A DNA stretch of 64,000 nucleotides from Microbacterium testaceum (GTDB lineage: Bacteria > Actinomycetota > Actinomycetes > Actinomycetales > Microbacteriaceae): the NCBI RefSeq assembly GCF_020781835.1, contig NZ_JAJGNJ010000006.1, positions 1 to 64,000 on the forward strand, read 5' to 3'. This document shows, one piece after another, positions 27,004 to 36,014 of the stretch. A program made the position numbers and the translations under genes. Position 1 is the first letter of the stretch. Each line of letters begins with the position of its first letter. Under the pieces are notes generated by a model. It searched no databases. It worked only from the letters and a program-made list of their open reading frames with translations, and was not told where the DNA came from.

Positions 27004-27785
27004 GCGACACGCACCTCCGCGTCGGCGTCGGCGAGGGCCTGGGCCAGCGGGGCGGGCGGCGCGCCGTCCGTCACGAGAACGTCGATCTCATCCAGCCGCG
27101 CGAAACGCACGAGCAGTTCCTCGCCGAACTTGGCGGTGTCGGCGACGACCACGACGCGCCGCGCGGCGCGGATGATCGCCGTCTTCACGGCCGCCTCCTC
27201 CGGGTCGGGCGTGCTGAGACCGAAGCCCGCGCTCAGCCCGTTGGTGCCCACGAAGGCGATGTCGGGGCGCAGCTCGCCGATCGAGCGGACGGTGTGCGCG
27301 CCGACCGCCGCCGCGGTCACTCCGCGGACCTTCCCGCCGATCACGGTGAGCGAGACGCGGTCGTCGCCTGCGAGAAGGTGCGCCGCCTCGAGCGAGTGCG
27401 TCACGATCTCGACCTCGCCGGCGCTGTCGCCGAGCACGAGCGGGAGCTCGGCGGCGACGGCCGCGGGAGTCGTGCCGGCATCGATGAAGATCGACCCGCG
27501 GAAACTCGAACTCAGCAGCCGCGCGGCCTCCGCGCCGATCGCGCGCTTCGCGTCGCCCTGACGAAGGCGCCGCTCCGCCAGTGAGATCTCGGTCGTGCTC
27601 GCCCGGTCGATCCCGACGGCACCGCCATGGACCCGTCGAAGAGCGCCGGTCTGCTCGAGACGGTCGAGGTCGCGGCGAACGGTTTCAGTGGTGACGTCGA
27701 AACGACGGGCGAGGTCGATGACGCTGACGCGTCCGATCTCGCGCAACTCGCGCTCGATGAGCTGCTGGCGCTCCATTGCGTACAC
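27000..27785 (-). CDS. DeoR-family regulator of the fructose operon
   Basis: This 261-residue protein has an N-terminal helix-turn-helix (RVSVIDLARRFDVTTETVRR) and a sugar-phosphate-binding effector domain with IFIDAGTTPAAVA and LTVIGGKVRG. Position predicts that it represses the fru operon and responds to fructose 1-phosphate or 1,6-bisphosphate. A GTG at 27785 with AAGGGG upstream is chosen over an internal ATG at 27776. It overlaps fruK by 4 nt. Confidence 0.88.
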   Translation of the reverse strand: MYAMERQQLIERELREIGRVSVIDLARRFDVTTETVRRDLDRLEQTGALRRVHGGAVGIDRASTTEISLAERRLRQGDAKRAIGAEAARLLSSSFRGSIFIDAGTTPAAVAAELPLVLGDSAGEVEIVTHSLEAAHLLAGDDRVSLTVIGGKVRGVTAAAVGAHTVRSIGELRPDIAFVGTNGLSAGFGLSTPDPEEAAVKTAIIRAARRVVVVADTAKFGEELLVRFARLDEIDVLVTDGAPPAPLAQALADADAEVRVA

Positions 27786-27809
27786 GGGATCCCCTTCGAA
27801 GATTCCCAC

Positions 27810-27838
27810 ACAGTACAACACGAAACCACATGAATCAA
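27810..27838 (-). promoter_or_regulatory. Sigma70-type promoter of the fructose operon
   Basis: On the minus strand TTGATT (27833-27838), a 17-bp spacer and TACTGT (27810-27815) give a good match to a housekeeping promoter. It lies about 25 nt before the regulator GTG. The spacer holds repeated TGTG/GTGTTG units that could be the operator. Confidence 0.65.
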
Positions 27839-27857
27839 CACATTCGCCGACGTAAAA

Positions 27858-27895
27858 GCAGACCGCGGTGCGATCGAGGTCGCACCGCGGTCTGC
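27858..27895 (-). terminator. Rho-independent terminator of the substrate-binding protein operon
   Basis: A perfect 16-bp stem (27858-27873 with 27880-27895) with a 6-nt loop is followed on the minus strand by TTTTA. It lies 15 nt beyond the stop of the lipoprotein gene at 27911. Confidence 0.9.
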
Positions 27896-27910
27896 GCGGG
27901 AGAGGAGGAA

Positions 27911-29080
27911 TCAGGGAAGCGCGATCTCCGGGTCGAGGAACCGGTTGGTGGCCAGCTGCTCCGGGGTGAGACCCGCGGGCACCGCCACGCCCTTCTCCGT
28001 GAGGATCGGCGTCACGATCGACTGCACCCGGGCAACCCGATCCTCGTCGAAGGAACCGAACGTCCCGTCGGGACCGTTCGCGGCCAGTCCCAGTGCGCGC
28101 TGCTGCGTGGTGGAGTTCTCCGCCTCCGCCGCGGGATACACCCAGCCGTTGTCGTACTGCTCCACCGCGGACACGATCAGCGCGTTCGCCGCTGCCGGAT
28201 CGGCGAAGTAGTCGACGCTCGCCTGCTGGATCACCGGCACCAGCATCGAGAGGCAATCCGCGCGGGCTTCGATGTCAGCGCTGCGCGCGGCGAGAGCGAC
28301 AGCGTAGATCGGGTAGCCGGTGTCGGCGACGAGCTGATACTCGAGGGGGCGGCCCCACTCCGGAATCGCGTTCTCGTAAACCCACGGTTCGACCGTCGCG
28401 AACCCCTGCTGCGCGGCCGTGCCGCCCGCGGCGATGAACGCCGCGGGCGTGCCGTCGTAGGACCCGTCGAGCTGGTCCGTGCGCAGCAGGCCCGAACCGG
28501 TGAGGTAGTCCATGTACGTGGTGCCGTCGAAGTACCGCACCGTGGCATCCGTCTTCCCGAGGTCGGCGATGGAGTGCACGTCGGGGTACGTCTCCGGATC
28601 CCACATGATCGCCCAGGGCGCCTTCTCGAAGGTCGACATGACGGCGGTCGTCGGCAGGGTGTCGGATGCCGCGATGGCGTCGTCCGTGTTCACCCATCCG
28701 AGCAGGATGTCAGGGTCGGTGTACATCTGTGCCGGCACGCCCGAGAAGCCGATCGCGGGTCCGCCGGCGCGGATCTCGACGTTCACTCCCGTCCACTCCC
28801 CCTTCGCCATGAGCGGCCCGGAGACGCTTTTCTTCCCGGCGTCGATTCGGGCATCGGGGCCGAGGAGGCCGAACAGGCCGCCCTGCTCGGCCTGGGGGTT
28901 CCAATCGGTCTGGATCACGACCGTGGCCGGGCACGCCTCGGACAGGTCGACGGCGCCGACGGACAGGCCCGCGCCGTCGGACGGGGCTTCCGCGCTGCCG
29001 GTCGAGGCGCAGCCGGTGAGGACGCCGGCGACGATCGCGCCGGCAGCGAGGGCGGACAGGGGACGAGCGAGTCTGCGCAT
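27911..29080 (-). CDS. ABC-type substrate-binding lipoprotein, orphan (NMT1/THI5-like)
   Basis: This 389-residue protein has a signal peptide with lipobox LTGC (Cys about 24). The mature part shows the class II binding-protein fold of the NMT1/THI5/SsuA group: TDWNPQAEQGGLFGL near residue 58 and an IADLG... hinge segment near 170. The ligand is unknown. No permease or ATPase gene lies next to it. It is the last gene of a minus-strand unit with a DUF1989 protein and a flavin reductase, and a strong terminator follows. Confidence 0.8.
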   Translation of the reverse strand: MRRLARPLSALAAGAIVAGVLTGCASTGSAEAPSDGAGLSVGAVDLSEACPATVVIQTDWNPQAEQGGLFGLLGPDARIDAGKKSVSGPLMAKGEWTGVNVEIRAGGPAIGFSGVPAQMYTDPDILLGWVNTDDAIAASDTLPTTAVMSTFEKAPWAIMWDPETYPDVHSIADLGKTDATVRYFDGTTYMDYLTGSGLLRTDQLDGSYDGTPAAFIAAGGTAAQQGFATVEPWVYENAIPEWGRPLEYQLVADTGYPIYAVALAARSADIEARADCLSMLVPVIQQASVDYFADPAAANALIVSAVEQYDNGWVYPAAEAENSTTQQRALGLAANGPDGTFGSFDEDRVARVQSIVTPILTEKGVAVPAGLTPEQLATNRFLDPEIALP

Positions 29081-29113
29081 GGGGTTCTCCTGGTACGTGG
29101 GTGACGGGGCGGG

Positions 29114-29740
29114 TCAGAGAGTGTCGATGTCGGTGGCGGGGTCGCCGGTGAGGGTGAAGCGATCGCGCGTGGTCGTGTAGAAGCTCGCCCCGAACCGCGC
29201 GACCGGGGCGTAGTCGGTGAGCCGCACCCGCATCCGCGAGCGGTCCACGAGACCCGGGCGGGTGCGGAGGAGCTGGACTCGCCCGAAGTAGATCTCGCGG
29301 CTCGGAATGTCCATGCGCGACCAGAGGACGCACTCGAGCGCGACCGGCGCATCCGCGATGACGGGCGGACGGACGGATGCCGCGGGCACCGTCGCGATCC
29401 CCCGGAGCGCGAGCTCGTCCACCTCGGGCGGATACCGCACGCTCGTGGCATCCATCGACTCCACCAAAGGATGGTCGACGAGATGGACGACGAACTCGCG
29501 GGTGGCGTCGATGTTCGCCGCGGTGTCCTTGCGCGCACCGTCGGGGAGGCGGTCGATGCTGACCATCACGAGCGGAGGGTCTTCGCCGACCATCGCGAAC
29601 ATCGAGAAGGGAGCCGCGTTGGGGATCCCCTCCGCGCTCAGGGTCGTCACCCACGCGATCGGGCGCGGGACGATGAGGGAGGCCATGAGCTTGTAGCGCT
29701 CGTACGGGGTCAGGGCGTCGACGTCCTCGACGTCATGCAT
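29114..29740 (-). CDS. Flavin reductase-like domain protein
   Basis: This 208-residue FMN-binding split-barrel protein has the text MASLIVPRPIAWVTTLSAEG near residues 17-36, and NAAPFSMFAMVGEDPPLVMV, both typical of flavin reductase-like oxidoreductases. Family members supply reduced flavin or act as FMN oxidoreductases. The ATG at 29740 overlaps the DUF1989 stop by 8 nt, so the two are coupled. Confidence 0.85.
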   Translation of the reverse strand: MHDVEDVDALTPYERYKLMASLIVPRPIAWVTTLSAEGIPNAAPFSMFAMVGEDPPLVMVSIDRLPDGARKDTAANIDATREFVVHLVDHPLVESMDATSVRYPPEVDELALRGIATVPAASVRPPVIADAPVALECVLWSRMDIPSREIYFGRVQLLRTRPGLVDRSRMRVRLTDYAPVARFGASFYTTTRDRFTLTGDPATDIDTL

Positions 29741-30821
29741 GGCTCTGCACCCACCAGCTGAGGACGATGTCCCGGAGAGCAGCCTCGTCGTCGTCGCCGT
29801 ATAGGTCGCGGCGCGCGTGCGCGCGCAAGCGAGCGAGGTCGGCATCCGCCAACTCCACGGCCACGTTCTCGACCTTCACCGGGGTACGCGGGAACCGGGG
29901 CTCGTAGGAAGGATCGCGATTCAGGCGCCGCTCGACGCGGATTTCGGGCTGCGCGAAGTCGGCCGGGGTGCGTTGCGCGCGGTGGACCTGAAGCGGCGGC
30001 ACGCGGTCGAGGTCGGACTCCGCGGCGTCGAACACCGTCACATCCAGCGGCCGGAGGGAGTAGTTGCTCGTGCGGAAGATGTCGTTTCCGCAGACGTTCG
30101 GCACGGCGAGCACATCCATCACGGCGAGCAGTTCGACGTAGGCCGTCGCCGGGGTGTGCTGGTGGACCACCTCGATCGATCCGTCCGCGTTCACGCGCGT
30201 GGCCATGAAGAGGTTGAACGAGTCGTGCACATCGTCCGGGGTCAGCCCGTACTCCCGCTGCGCCTCCGCCTGCATGTCGGCGCAATTGGTGTGCTCGGCG
30301 AAACCGAACATCGACTCGTACATCGCCGCGCTGCAGCGCGGGAAGAGCGTGTCGTTCAGGCCCGCCACATCGGAGAGCAGGAACATCATCGCCCGCTCAC
30401 GTGGAGGCGCGGACCACAGGAAGGACCCCTCCCCCGGGTGGATGCCGTGCAGCGTGCGGGTGCGGCCGACGTGCATCGCCTCGCGATAGTCGTGCAGCGA
30501 GAAGACATTGAGGTCGGCGCACTGGTCGCCCTCGACCTGTGCCACGCGGAGGATCTGCCCGGCGCGGACTTCGAAGGCTTTCCCCGTGCCCGGGAGAAGC
30601 CGATGCTCGGCACGTACGACGCGCTCAGGTCCGGCCGTGAAGCCGAGGTCGTCGCGCCAGGCGCGCTCGATCCGCGGCGATCCGGGGAGGGGACGGGATG
30701 CCACGCCCTCCGCGGTCTCACGGAGGGCGATGCTCACGAGGTCGCTCACCGTCTTCGCCTCCCCGGCGAGAACGGAACGGTCGAGAAGCTCGCGCTGTTG
30801 CTCCGTCAGTGTCAGGTTCAT
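29733..30821 (-). CDS. DUF1989 (urea carboxylase-associated) protein with terminal extensions
   Basis: This 362-residue protein has a DUF1989 core at about residues 70-270: GQILRVAQVEGDQCADLNVF, HTNCADMQAEAQREYG and VCGNDIFRTSNYSLRP. DUF1989 proteins include carboxyguanidine deiminase subunits and urea-carboxylase partners. Here the core is flanked by an N-terminal ribbon-helix-helix-like segment (TVSDLVSIALRE) and a C-terminal helical extension ending LRDIVLSWWVQ, which core-only members lack. It is the first gene of the unit and is preceded by two TGTATAC-type operators. Confidence 0.8.
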   Translation of the reverse strand: MNLTLTEQQRELLDRSVLAGEAKTVSDLVSIALRETAEGVASRPLPGSPRIERAWRDDLGFTAGPERVVRAEHRLLPGTGKAFEVRAGQILRVAQVEGDQCADLNVFSLHDYREAMHVGRTRTLHGIHPGEGSFLWSAPPRERAMMFLLSDVAGLNDTLFPRCSAAMYESMFGFAEHTNCADMQAEAQREYGLTPDDVHDSFNLFMATRVNADGSIEVVHQHTPATAYVELLAVMDVLAVPNVCGNDIFRTSNYSLRPLDVTVFDAAESDLDRVPPLQVHRAQRTPADFAQPEIRVERRLNRDPSYEPRFPRTPVKVENVAVELADADLARLRAHARRDLYGDDDEAALRDIVLSWWVQSHA

Positions 30822-30833
30822 CGGTGCGCCTTT

Positions 30834-30865
30834 CTGTATACAGCCATGGTTGTATCGCGTATACA
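30834..30865. promoter_or_regulatory. Probable GntR operators upstream of the DUF1989 gene
   Basis: CTGTATACAG (30834-30843) is a perfect palindrome, and TGTAT-N5-ATACA (30851-30865) is a second dyad. They lie 12-44 bp before the DUF1989 start. The same half-sites recur just before the GntR gene, so this regulator is the likely binder. Confidence 0.7.
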
Positions 30866-30942
30866 GGTCGAGGGCGTTTCGCTCATGATTCGGGGATGTT
30901 TCTGCCTCCCAGCTCGCTACCGACGGGCATTCCGCCAGCTGC

Positions 30943-30951
30943 CGTATACAG
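30943..30951 (+). promoter_or_regulatory. GntR half-operator overlapping the -10 region of its own gene
   Basis: CGTATACAG matches the operators upstream of the divergent DUF1989 gene. It contains TATACA, a good -10 hexamer, 8 nt before the GTG at 30959. Binding here would occlude the promoter and give autorepression. Confidence 0.6.
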
Positions 30952-30958
30952 TTCTTCC

Positions 30959-31660
30959 GTGGCAGAGAAGACAGCTCACGACATCGAGACGCCGACGGAG
31001 CGCGCGGAGCGCGCGTACGCGTCGGTACGCGCCGCCGTCATCGAGGGGGCGCTGACGCCGGGGACGAAGCTCGGCGAGGAGACCCTGGCGGCGCATTACG
31101 GTGTCAGCCGGACCCTCGTGCGCACCGTTCTCGCGCGACTCGTGAGCGACGGCCTCGTGGACTCCCCGCACGGCCGGTCGGCGGAGGTCGCCCATCCCAC
31201 GATCGAGGAGGCCCGGGACGCCTTCGTCGTCCGGCGGGCGCTCGAGCGGGAGGCGGTGCTGCGCGTCGCCGCGCGGTGGGACGATCGCATCCACGACCGG
31301 CTTCGCGCCCACGCTCGCGCGGAACGCGAAGCGTGGACGGCCCGCCAGAGCGCGGCATCCGCTCGATTGGGCGGCGAGTTCCACATCCTGCTGGCCCGTG
31401 AGAGCGGAAACGCGCTGCTGCAGCGCTACATGTCAGAGGTGGTCTCGCGGACCGCCCTCATCCTGACGATCTACGGCCGCGACATCGACCAGGGCGCCTC
31501 GATCGACGAACACGACGAGCTCATCGCCCTCCTCGCCGCCGGCGACGGCGCTGGGGCCGCCGATCACGTCGCCGCCCACCTCGACGGCGTGGAGACCCAG
31601 GCGCTGCGACCGGAGGCGCCCGCGGGCGATCCCCTCCTGTCGGTGCTCGCGCGCTACTGA
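30959..31660 (+). CDS. GntR-family regulator (FadR subfamily, FCD domain)
   Basis: This 233-residue protein has a winged-helix domain (GTKLGEETLAAHYGVSRTLV, residues about 42-61) and a C-terminal helical FCD domain with metal-binding histidines (GGEFHILLA and AADHVAAHL). The GTG at 30959 directly follows a TATACA box. It is divergent from the DUF1989 gene and most likely controls that operon. The effector is unknown. The 205 bp after it (31661-31865) show nothing I can support apart from the start region of the permease. Confidence 0.88.
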   Translation: MAEKTAHDIETPTERAERAYASVRAAVIEGALTPGTKLGEETLAAHYGVSRTLVRTVLARLVSDGLVDSPHGRSAEVAHPTIEEARDAFVVRRALEREAVLRVAARWDDRIHDRLRAHARAEREAWTARQSAASARLGGEFHILLARESGNALLQRYMSEVVSRTALILTIYGRDIDQGASIDEHDELIALLAAGDGAGAADHVAAHLDGVETQALRPEAPAGDPLLSVLARY

Positions 31661-31865
31661 CTCCGTTGCGGTGGGTCAGGTCGATCGATCTCAGGGCAGC
31701 ACCACGGAGAAGGTGACCTCGATGAGGCGGCCCTCTGAGCCGGCGAGCATCGCCGTCTTCCCGCGGTTTCGCGCGCGACGAAGCACCGACAGAAGAACGC
31801 TAAGCACATACGCGCGGAGAACGGAACGACTTGCGCACGCGCCCCGCGACGCGTGAACTGTCACG

Positions 31866-33233
31866 ATGCCTACGGACATCGACACTCCCCCCTTCTCCGA
31901 GGGGAAGCTCAAGCGCGTCGTCACCGGCCCCCTGCTGTTCGCCTTCATCGTCGGAGACACCCTCGGTGCCGGCATCTACACCCTCGTCGGGACGATGGCC
32001 ACCGATGTCGGCGGGGTCATCTGGCTGCCGCTGCTCATCGCCCTCGTCGTCGCGCTGCTGACGGCGGGCACCTACGCCGAGTTGATCACCAAGTACCCGC
32101 ACGCCGGCGGAGCGGCCCGATACGTGGATCGGGCGTTCGGTGTCCCGTACCTGTCGTTCCTCGTCGGATTCCTCATGATGGCCTCCGGCATCACGACGGC
32201 GGCCTCTCTCGCCAACGCGTTCGCGGGCGACTATCTCGCCGCGCTGGTCGACGTTCCCCCGATCCCCGCGGCGGTCGCCTTCATCGTCGTCCTGACCCTC
32301 ATCAACCTGCGCGGGGTGCGAGAGTCGCTCGGAGCCAACCTCGTGGCATCCATGATCGAGGTCACCGGCTTGGTCATCGTCATCGTGGTGGCCGCCCTGG
32401 TGTTCGGAAGCGGAGGCGGTGAACCCGGGCGCGTCTTCGAGTTCGCGCCCGATGTGCCGCCCCTGCAGGGCGCCTTCGCCGCATCGGTGATCGCCTTCTT
32501 CTCCTTCCTCGGCTTCGAAGCCGCGGCCAACATGGCCGAGGAGGTCAAGAACCCGTCACGGACGTATCCGCGGGCACTCTTCGGCGCGATCTGCACGGCG
32601 GCCGTGATCTACCTGCTGATCGCCCTGGGCGCCGTCATCGTCGTCGAACCCGCCGACCTCGCCGAGTCCAGCGGACCCCTCCTCGATGTCGTCGCCGCGA
32701 GCGGGTTCGCCGTGCCGTCGTGGCTGTTCGGCACGATCGCGCTCGTCGCGATCGCCAACGGCGCGCTGCTGTTCATGGTGATGGCCAGTCGCGTCGGCTA
32801 CGGCCTCGCCGAGTCGGAGCTTTTGCCCCGCGTCTTCGGTCGGGTGCTCCCCCGCCGCCGTACACCGTGGGTGTCGATTCTCGTGGTGTCGGGCATGACG
32901 ATCGCCCTGTCGTTCGTGGGTGATGTCGGCACGCTCGCGGAGACGACCGTTCTGCTGCTGCTCCTGGTCTTCCTGGCCGCCAACGTCAGTGTGCTCGTCC
33001 TGAAGAAGGACGTCGTCGACCACCCCCACTTCCGCGTCCCGCGGGTCGTCCCGGTGCTGGCGATCATCGCCAGCATCGTCCTGCTCACGCAGCAGACGGG
33101 AGTCGTGTGGCTCGGCGCGCTGGCGTACATCGTCGTCGGCTCGGTGCTGTTCCTCGTCGCGCGCGCCGGGCGCCGACGCGAAGAGCGAGCGGATGCCGGG
33201 AAGTCGGCCGCGGAGCAGAAACCGCGAGCGTGA
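31866..33233 (+). CDS. APC-superfamily amino acid permease
   Basis: This 455-residue protein has about 12 hydrophobic helices. The substrate-binding motif GDTLGAGIYTLVG lies in helix 1, and the helix 6 motif FFSFLGFEAAANMAEEVKNPSRTYPRA is the APC signature. It should be a proton-coupled importer of an amino acid or amine. The C-terminus is a charged tail. It may belong functionally to the GntR cluster beside it. Confidence 0.9.
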   Translation: MPTDIDTPPFSEGKLKRVVTGPLLFAFIVGDTLGAGIYTLVGTMATDVGGVIWLPLLIALVVALLTAGTYAELITKYPHAGGAARYVDRAFGVPYLSFLVGFLMMASGITTAASLANAFAGDYLAALVDVPPIPAAVAFIVVLTLINLRGVRESLGANLVASMIEVTGLVIVIVVAALVFGSGGGEPGRVFEFAPDVPPLQGAFAASVIAFFSFLGFEAAANMAEEVKNPSRTYPRALFGAICTAAVIYLLIALGAVIVVEPADLAESSGPLLDVVAASGFAVPSWLFGTIALVAIANGALLFMVMASRVGYGLAESELLPRVFGRVLPRRRTPWVSILVVSGMTIALSFVGDVGTLAETTVLLLLLVFLAANVSVLVLKKDVVDHPHFRVPRVVPVLAIIASIVLLTQQTGVVWLGALAYIVVGSVLFLVARAGRRREERADAGKSAAEQKPRA

Positions 33234-33338
33234 GTTCAGGCCCGCACCCGCCATGTGCGGCGATGGGCGGGCGCGCGACAATCGGTCGAGGTCGCAGGGA
33301 GCCTTCGCGGAATCGATGCTCGCTCCAGGAGGGTGCAA

Positions 33339-33917
33339 TCACGCACCCGCGAGGGCATCGCGCGCCACCTCGAGGCACGCCTCGAATGCCGTGAGATCGT
33401 CCCACGCCGCCGGAACGGCGGCGCGCACGAATCGTCCGCCTCTGAGGGAGATTCCTCCGTCGAGCATGAGGTTGTCGGCCATCCTGTGGTCTTCGACCTT
33501 CTGACCATCCGGCGCTCTCAACACGCCCTCGCCGTCGGGCTCGACCGGACCCGATGCGGCGTAGTGATCGGCGGCGCGGTCACGGTACGGGCGCGGGTCG
33601 TTCGTGTAGCCGAAGACGGCTTTGCGCTGCGCCGCCATGTAGCCGAGCTCATACACCGTTCCGACATCGGCACTGATACCGCGAAACGGCGTGAGATTGG
33701 CGATGCACACCGTCGCCATGTCCATGCGACGCTCGTTCAGCATGCTGATCTGCACACCGCGGTCGTAGGCGTCCTCCGCCTCGACCGGCAGCATCTCGGC
33801 CGGCAGCTGCGTCGGCTCGAATCCATGGACTCGCGCCAGCTCACGCTTGCGCTCGATCAGCTCCAGACCTGCGGGAAGAAACACCTCGGGGCCTGCGAGG
33901 TAGACGATCGGCGTCAC
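33339..33917 (-). CDS. Nucleoside 2-deoxyribosyltransferase
   Basis: This 192-residue enzyme exchanges the base of 2'-deoxyribonucleosides. The start IVYLAGPEVF is the family's first strand. DVGTVYELGYMAAQRK carries the catalytic Glu, and NLTPFRGISADVGT holds the conserved Asp residues. The stop-proximal end overlaps nothing, and the start overlaps the lacI-type gene by 4 nt. Its role is base salvage, fitting the neighbouring nucleoside hydrolase. Confidence 0.88.
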   Translation of the reverse strand: MTPIVYLAGPEVFLPAGLELIERKRELARVHGFEPTQLPAEMLPVEAEDAYDRGVQISMLNERRMDMATVCIANLTPFRGISADVGTVYELGYMAAQRKAVFGYTNDPRPYRDRAADHYAASGPVEPDGEGVLRAPDGQKVEDHRMADNLMLDGGISLRGGRFVRAAVPAAWDDLTAFEACLEVARDALAGA

Positions 33918-34972
33918 GGGGCGTTGTCCTTCTTCTTGAGGGTCGATGCACGAGCGATGAGCGCGGGCGCCGGCGCCATCACGATGTCAGGCTCCTCCCC
34001 GGCCAGCGTCCGGACGAGAAGGTCGGAGGCGAGGAGCGCCGTCTCGGCAAGGCGCAGATCGAGGGCAGTGAGCCGCGGCTGAGATGCAGCGGCGCGAGGG
34101 CCGTCGTAGTTGGTCGCGACCATGAGGTCGCCGGGGACATCGAGACCCGCCGCCTTCGCCGCCTCCACGGCTCCGACCGCGAACGCGTCGAGCGGCGCAT
34201 AGACCGCGTCCGTCTCCGGGTGCTCGCGGAGGAGTCTTGCCGCGGCCTCGCGGCCTCCCTCCTCACCGCTCGCGGCGTCCACGTGGATGACGCGCACACG
34301 CGCGGAACCCCATCGACCGTCCCTCTCGTCGAGCATGCCGGCCAGATGTACGGCGATGCTGTGCGCCTGCGAACTCAGCATGACCGCGATCTCGCGAGCC
34401 CCCTGAGCCTCCAGGTGGTCGAGCATGGGATCACCGTCGGGGATGCGTCTGTCGATGCCCGCATCCGCACCCGTTCCCTCGGCGATCCCGACCGTGACGA
34501 CCCGTACACCACGCGCCGCGAGGCGCCGACAGTGCGCATCATCGACCCGGGGATCGATGACGATCGCGCCGTCGATATCGAGTTCGTCGATATGTCGGGG
34601 GGCCGCACCGGGCGGGACGAGGACGAGTGAGACGCCGTGCTCGAGGAGCGCGCGTGCGGCGGGCATCGCCATGTCGAGGAGGAAGCCCATCTCCGAGTGC
34701 TCACCGACGATCTCCGGCGGCAACGCCGTCATGATCGCAACCATTCCTGATCTGCCCCGCCGCAGGCTCTGCGCTCGCGGACTCGGGTGATACCCGAGGG
34801 AATTCGCCACCTCGCGCACGTGGGCGCGCGTCGACGGGTCGACGCGGCCCTTGCCGGACAGGGCGTGGGAAACCGTCGTCCGTGAGACCCCCGCCTCCCG
34901 GGCGACGTCGGCGATCGTCGCCCGCGCAGGGCGCGTGCCGTCGCCGCTCGGTGAAGATCTCGTTCCCGGCAT
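33914..34972 (-). CDS. LacI-family transcriptional regulator
   Basis: This 352-residue protein has the N-terminal LacI headpiece (TIADVAREAGVSRTTVSHAL, hinge helix SPRAQSLRRGRSG) and a periplasmic-binding-protein-like effector domain. It is divergent from the nucleoside hydrolase gene, and a CG-centred palindrome typical of LacI proteins lies between them. It probably represses the salvage and transport genes and responds to a nucleoside or base. Confidence 0.9.
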   Translation of the reverse strand: MPGTRSSPSGDGTRPARATIADVAREAGVSRTTVSHALSGKGRVDPSTRAHVREVANSLGYHPSPRAQSLRRGRSGMVAIMTALPPEIVGEHSEMGFLLDMAMPAARALLEHGVSLVLVPPGAAPRHIDELDIDGAIVIDPRVDDAHCRRLAARGVRVVTVGIAEGTGADAGIDRRIPDGDPMLDHLEAQGAREIAVMLSSQAHSIAVHLAGMLDERDGRWGSARVRVIHVDAASGEEGGREAAARLLREHPETDAVYAPLDAFAVGAVEAAKAAGLDVPGDLMVATNYDGPRAAASQPRLTALDLRLAETALLASDLLVRTLAGEEPDIVMAPAPALIARASTLKKKDNAP

Positions 34973-35027
34973 GTAACTTTCCCGTTTCGTGGCTGCTTTG
35001 CGTTCTCCGGTAAGCGTACCGTCATGA

Positions 35028-35039
35028 CAAATCGATTTG
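35028..35039. promoter_or_regulatory. LacI-type operator
   Basis: CAAATCGATTTG is a perfect 12-bp palindrome with a central CG step, as usual for LacI-family operators. It lies 55 bp from the lacI-type start and 34 bp before the nucleoside hydrolase GTG. Confidence 0.75.
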
Positions 35040-35073
35040 GCTCACCCGCTTGCAGTGAAGGACTACTCCGCCC

Positions 35074-35982
35074 GTGCTTCTCATCGACACCGATCCCGGC
35101 ATCGACGACGCCCACGCCCTGGCGATGGCGACGCGCTCGGTCGCCCACGACCAGCTCATCGTCACGACCATCGCCGGAAATGTTGGGCTCGACCGCGTCA
35201 CCGACAACGCGGAATGGCTGCTGGCTCAGTGGGCCCCTTCCGTGCCGCTTTTCCGCGGAGCCGCGACTCCGCTCGTAGGACCCACCGTCGACGCGGCACA
35301 CATACACGGTGACGATGGTCTCGCCGGCTTCCCGCGCGAACGGGCCACAGCGCAGGTCCAAGGGCCGCCCGCCGCGAGCGCCATCGTCGATGCCGCGCGA
35401 GCCAATGTCGGTGAATTGGACATCGTCGCTCTCGGCCCGCTCACAAATCTCGCGCTGGCGGTGCTGCTTGAACCGGCTCTTCCCGACCTCGTCCGCTCGG
35501 TGACGATCATGGGAGGCTCACCCGCCCAATTCGGCAATGCCTCGCTCAACGCCGAGTTCAACGTCTTCGCCGACGCAGAAGCCGCAGAAGTGACGCTGTC
35601 ACGCATGCGTGACGTGACGCTACTGACCTGGGACACGTCGCTGGAGACGCGATTCACCGCCTCCGAGCTCGCACGGATGTGGTCGGGAGACTCCGTGGAG
35701 GCGCGCACCCTGCGGGCACTCCACGAGCATCGAATGGCGAACGACGCCGCCTATGCCGCCAATGAGACCTTCGGCCGCGCGGACCCCCTCGCCATGGCGG
35801 TCGCACTCCGACCCGAGTGCGTCGCGACGTCGGTCGCGCACAGGATCCACGTCGTGCGCGACGGCGGCCTCGCGCACGGCGGGACCCTGGTCGACCACCT
35901 CGACGCGACGAGCGATCGCCCTCCGGTCGTCATTCCCCAAACCTTCCACCGCGACATCCTCATCGACGCCCTCGCCGTCTGA
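35074..35982 (+). CDS. Inosine/uridine-preferring nucleoside hydrolase
   Basis: This 302-residue enzyme cleaves N-glycosidic bonds of ribonucleosides. The calcium site [13 protein letters not shown] is at residues 5-17, and the [27 protein letters not shown] and [13 protein letters not shown] segments match the family. [13 protein letters not shown] near the C-terminus carries the catalytic Asp. The start is GTG at 35074. It is followed 32 nt later by an ABC importer operon. Confidence 0.92.
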   Translation: MLLIDTDPGIDDAHALAMATRSVAHDQLIVTTIAGNVGLDRVTDNAEWLLAQWAPSVPLFRGAATPLVGPTVDAAHIHGDDGLAGFPRERATAQVQGPPAASAIVDAARANVGELDIVALGPLTNLALAVLLEPALPDLVRSVTIMGGSPAQFGNASLNAEFNVFADAEAAEVTLSRMRDVTLLTWDTSLETRFTASELARMWSGDSVEARTLRALHEHRMANDAAYAANETFGRADPLAMAVALRPECVATSVAHRIHVVRDGGLAHGGTLVDHLDATSDRPPVVIPQTFHRDILIDALAV

Positions 35983-36014
35983 CACGTCGCTCAACCCCAT
36001 ACAGGAGACACCGC

